NCBI GenBank assembly: GCA_029939545.1
Contig: JAOZSS010000118.1
Coordinates: forward strand, 1-7,536
Length of the DNA stretch: 7,536 bases
Reading direction: 5' to 3'
Source of the DNA: Kiritimatiellia bacterium
GTDB taxonomy: Bacteria > Verrucomicrobiota > Kiritimatiellia > UBA8416 > JABMPJ01
Below the pieces are notes generated by a model, which worked only from the letters and a program-made list of their open reading frames with translations, made no database searches and was not told the origin of the DNA. Of this stretch, positions 6,190-7,536 are shown one piece after another. Positions within the stretch are counted from its first letter, which is position 1; every line of letters starts with the position of its first letter. Position numbers and translations under genes: made by a program.

Positions 6190-6948
6190 TCAGCCACGGC
6201 GCGAGCGCGTTACCTCATAGAGCGCAACGGCCCCAGCCACGCCCGCATTTAAGGAGTTCACACGGCCATGCATTGGGATGCTGGCCAGCGTCGTGCAATT
6301 TTCTTTCACCAGCCGACGTAAACCTTTTGCCTCACTTCCGACCACTAGCGCTACAGCTCCTTCAATGCCGACAGCTGCCAGCGGAACGCTCTCCGCTGAG
6401 ACCTCAAGCCCGATAATCGCCACGTCGTGGCCGAGCAGCTCTTTCTGGCATCTTGCAAGGTTTCCGACGATGCAGACACGGACATGCTCGCTAGCCCCCG
6501 CCGACGCTCTGACAACCGCCGACGTCACATGCGCGGCCCTATCCTTCGGTATTACCACAAGGTCAACACCCAAGGCATCAGCTGAGCGCAATAGCGAGCC
6601 CAAGTTCTGCGGATCCTGGATGCGATCCAGAATGAGAAGCACAGGATTATGCGACGTAGAGTCCGCCAGGATTTCAGGGACTACATCGCACCATTCGACA
6701 TAGCCGTAACGCCCTGTCTCAAGGGCGACGCCCTGATGGTTGCCGTAATGACCGGCCATCTGTTCGAGCCGATGCCGCTTCACTCGCTTGATCTCAACGC
6801 CTGACTCAGAAGCCAGTCGTACGATCTCTTCCAGGTCAGGCGTCTCTCGCGCAGACGCCCCCACGTAAAGAGCAGATATACGTCGCGTGCCGGCGCGCAG
6901 GACTTCCCGTACCGGTTGTCGTCCATAGATAAAATCTCGGTTGGCCAT
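6190..6948 (-). CDS. rlmB: 23S rRNA 2'-O-ribose methyltransferase, RlmB/TrmH (SpoU) family
   Basis: RlmB methylates the 2'-OH of G2251 in 23S rRNA (E. coli numbering) using S-adenosylmethionine, in the peptidyl-transferase loop. The 252-residue product (E. coli RlmB 243) has an N-terminal substrate-binding domain (about 1-78, opening with FIYGRQPVREVL and ending at HQGVAL) and a SPOUT trefoil-knot domain (about 102-247). The three SPOUT motifs are clear: DPQNLGSLLRSAD (112-124, with N115 and the catalytic-type R121), VVGSEAKGLRR (202-212, with E206), and IPMHGRVNSLNAGVA (224-238, with S232-L233-N234). The ATG at 6948 follows GGGAG by nine bases. It is on the same strand as the outer-membrane-type gene 85 bases upstream and converges on kdsD. 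Family and reaction type are secure. The target G2251 is the usual one for this subfamily, but mitochondrial-type and other TrmH paralogues share the motifs. Confidence 0.92.
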   Translation of the reverse strand: MANRDFIYGRQPVREVLRAGTRRISALYVGASARETPDLEEIVRLASESGVEIKRVKRHRLEQMAGHYGNHQGVALETGRYGYVEWCDVVPEILADSTSHNPVLLILDRIQDPQNLGSLLRSADALGVDLVVIPKDRAAHVTSAVVRASAGASEHVRVCIVGNLARCQKELLGHDVAIIGLEVSAESVPLAAVGIEGAVALVVGSEAKGLRRLVKENCTTLASIPMHGRVNSLNAGVAGAVALYEVTRSRRG

Positions 6949-7033
6949 ATGCTATTCTCCCGGTGCAAAAGTGGTGAACGTGAGGTGTTGACTTCCCGGT
7001 TCCCTCTTCACGTGGGAGCGTCCTCAATTCCCG

Positions 7034-7536
7034 CTAAATCTGGATGCGTACCGCCGCTCCGACGGTGACCGTGTCGATGTCCACTTGATCGTCGAGCTCG
7101 TTTATACTGTCCCACTCCATGAAGTGGTAGTTGGCGTTCACATCGAGATGGATACGCGGAAAGATGGGTACGTCAATCCCTGCGCGGATTGCATAGAAGG
7201 GATCATCATAGAAATCACCGTCGGAATACAGGCCGCCGATTCCGAGCCCCGCGTAGATCCAGCCGCCGACAATAGCGTAGGCCTGCGGTGCATACACCTG
7301 TTCGGTTACACCGTAAAGGTCCTCTGGCAGCATCTCCAGCGCGACTTCGAATTTGAACAGCGGGAACGGACGAAGCTGGTAGGTTACCAGCCAGGCAAAG
7401 CCGTCTTCATCAGCATCCTCGATCTCAATGTCATCGGCCGTCACCCAGTAGTGTACCCCCACCCCGAACCGGTGCTTGGTTCTTGCCTCCGCCGTCGTGG
7501 CGACAGCGGCGAGCAGGACCAAACTCAGGAGAACCG
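7034..7536 (-). CDS. Exported beta-rich protein, probable outer-membrane barrel (5' end missing)
   Basis: I do not recognise a named family. The frame is open to the right edge of the window, so the true start lies outside; a TTG at 7522 is inside the signal peptide and should not be taken as the start. The visible 166 residues begin with a hydrophobic signal-peptide core (VLLSLVLLAAVATTAEA) ending in a good AEA signal-peptidase I site before RTKHRFGVG. The mature part alternates hydrophobic and polar residues with many Tyr, Gly, Phe and Trp residues (for example AYAIVGGWIYAGLGIGG) and has acidic turns (ADDIEIEDADEDGF, SDGDFYDD), the pattern of a small transmembrane beta-barrel. It ends in a strand-like VTVGAAVRIQI, without the classic terminal Phe. 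Outer membrane placement is inferred. A soluble periplasmic beta protein is the main alternative. Confidence 0.7.
   Translation of the reverse strand, partial: VLLSLVLLAAVATTAEARTKHRFGVGVHYWVTADDIEIEDADEDGFAWLVTYQLRPFPLFKFEVALEMLPEDLYGVTEQVYAPQAYAIVGGWIYAGLGIGGLYSDGDFYDDPFYAIRAGIDVPIFPRIHLDVNANYHFMEWDSINELDDQVDIDTVTVGAAVRIQI

Overview
The window looks like a chromosomal segment of a Gram-negative bacterium with moderately high GC in its genes. The Gram-negative reading rests on a Kdo-pathway arabinose-5-phosphate isomerase (KdsD), which implies lipopolysaccharide or Kdo-containing capsule, and on a secreted beta-rich protein of outer-membrane type. The lineage cannot be fixed from the sequence. 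The two long imperfect palindromes between genes are of a kind common in Planctomycetes-Verrucomicrobia-Chlamydiae relatives and other environmental phyla, so such a lineage is a low-confidence guess.

Layout from left to right. Bases 1-528 hold a candidate terminator hairpin and, on the minus strand, a small two-helix membrane-protein gene that appears split by a frameshift. Bases 579-4419 are a compact minus-strand L-arabinose operon in the order araB-araD-araA: araB and araD overlap by the four bases ATGA, and araD and araA are 14 bases apart. Bases 4420-4546 are the divergent control region. On the plus strand, 4547-5545 is kdsD (SIS domain plus two CBS domains). Bases 5546-6189 have no credible gene but carry a 79-base hairpin and a 74-base palindromic repeat of REP/MITE type. 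On the minus strand, 6190-6948 is a 23S rRNA 2'-O-methyltransferase of the RlmB/TrmH family. From 7034 to the right edge is a minus-strand exported beta-rich protein, cut off inside its signal peptide.

How the genes work together: AraA converts L-arabinose to L-ribulose, AraB phosphorylates it, and AraD epimerises L-ribulose 5-phosphate to D-xylulose 5-phosphate, which enters the pentose phosphate pathway. KdsD draws D-ribulose 5-phosphate from that same pool and makes D-arabinose 5-phosphate, the precursor of Kdo. The divergent arrangement therefore puts pentose catabolism beside a pentose-phosphate-consuming envelope pathway. Whether this is functional coupling or simple adjacency cannot be decided here. 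No arabinose transporter or transcription regulator lies in the window.

I found no clear new system. The items most worth a second look are the split membrane ORF behind araA, the two intergenic palindromes, the kdsD/ara divergence and the unusual GKN motif in KdsD.
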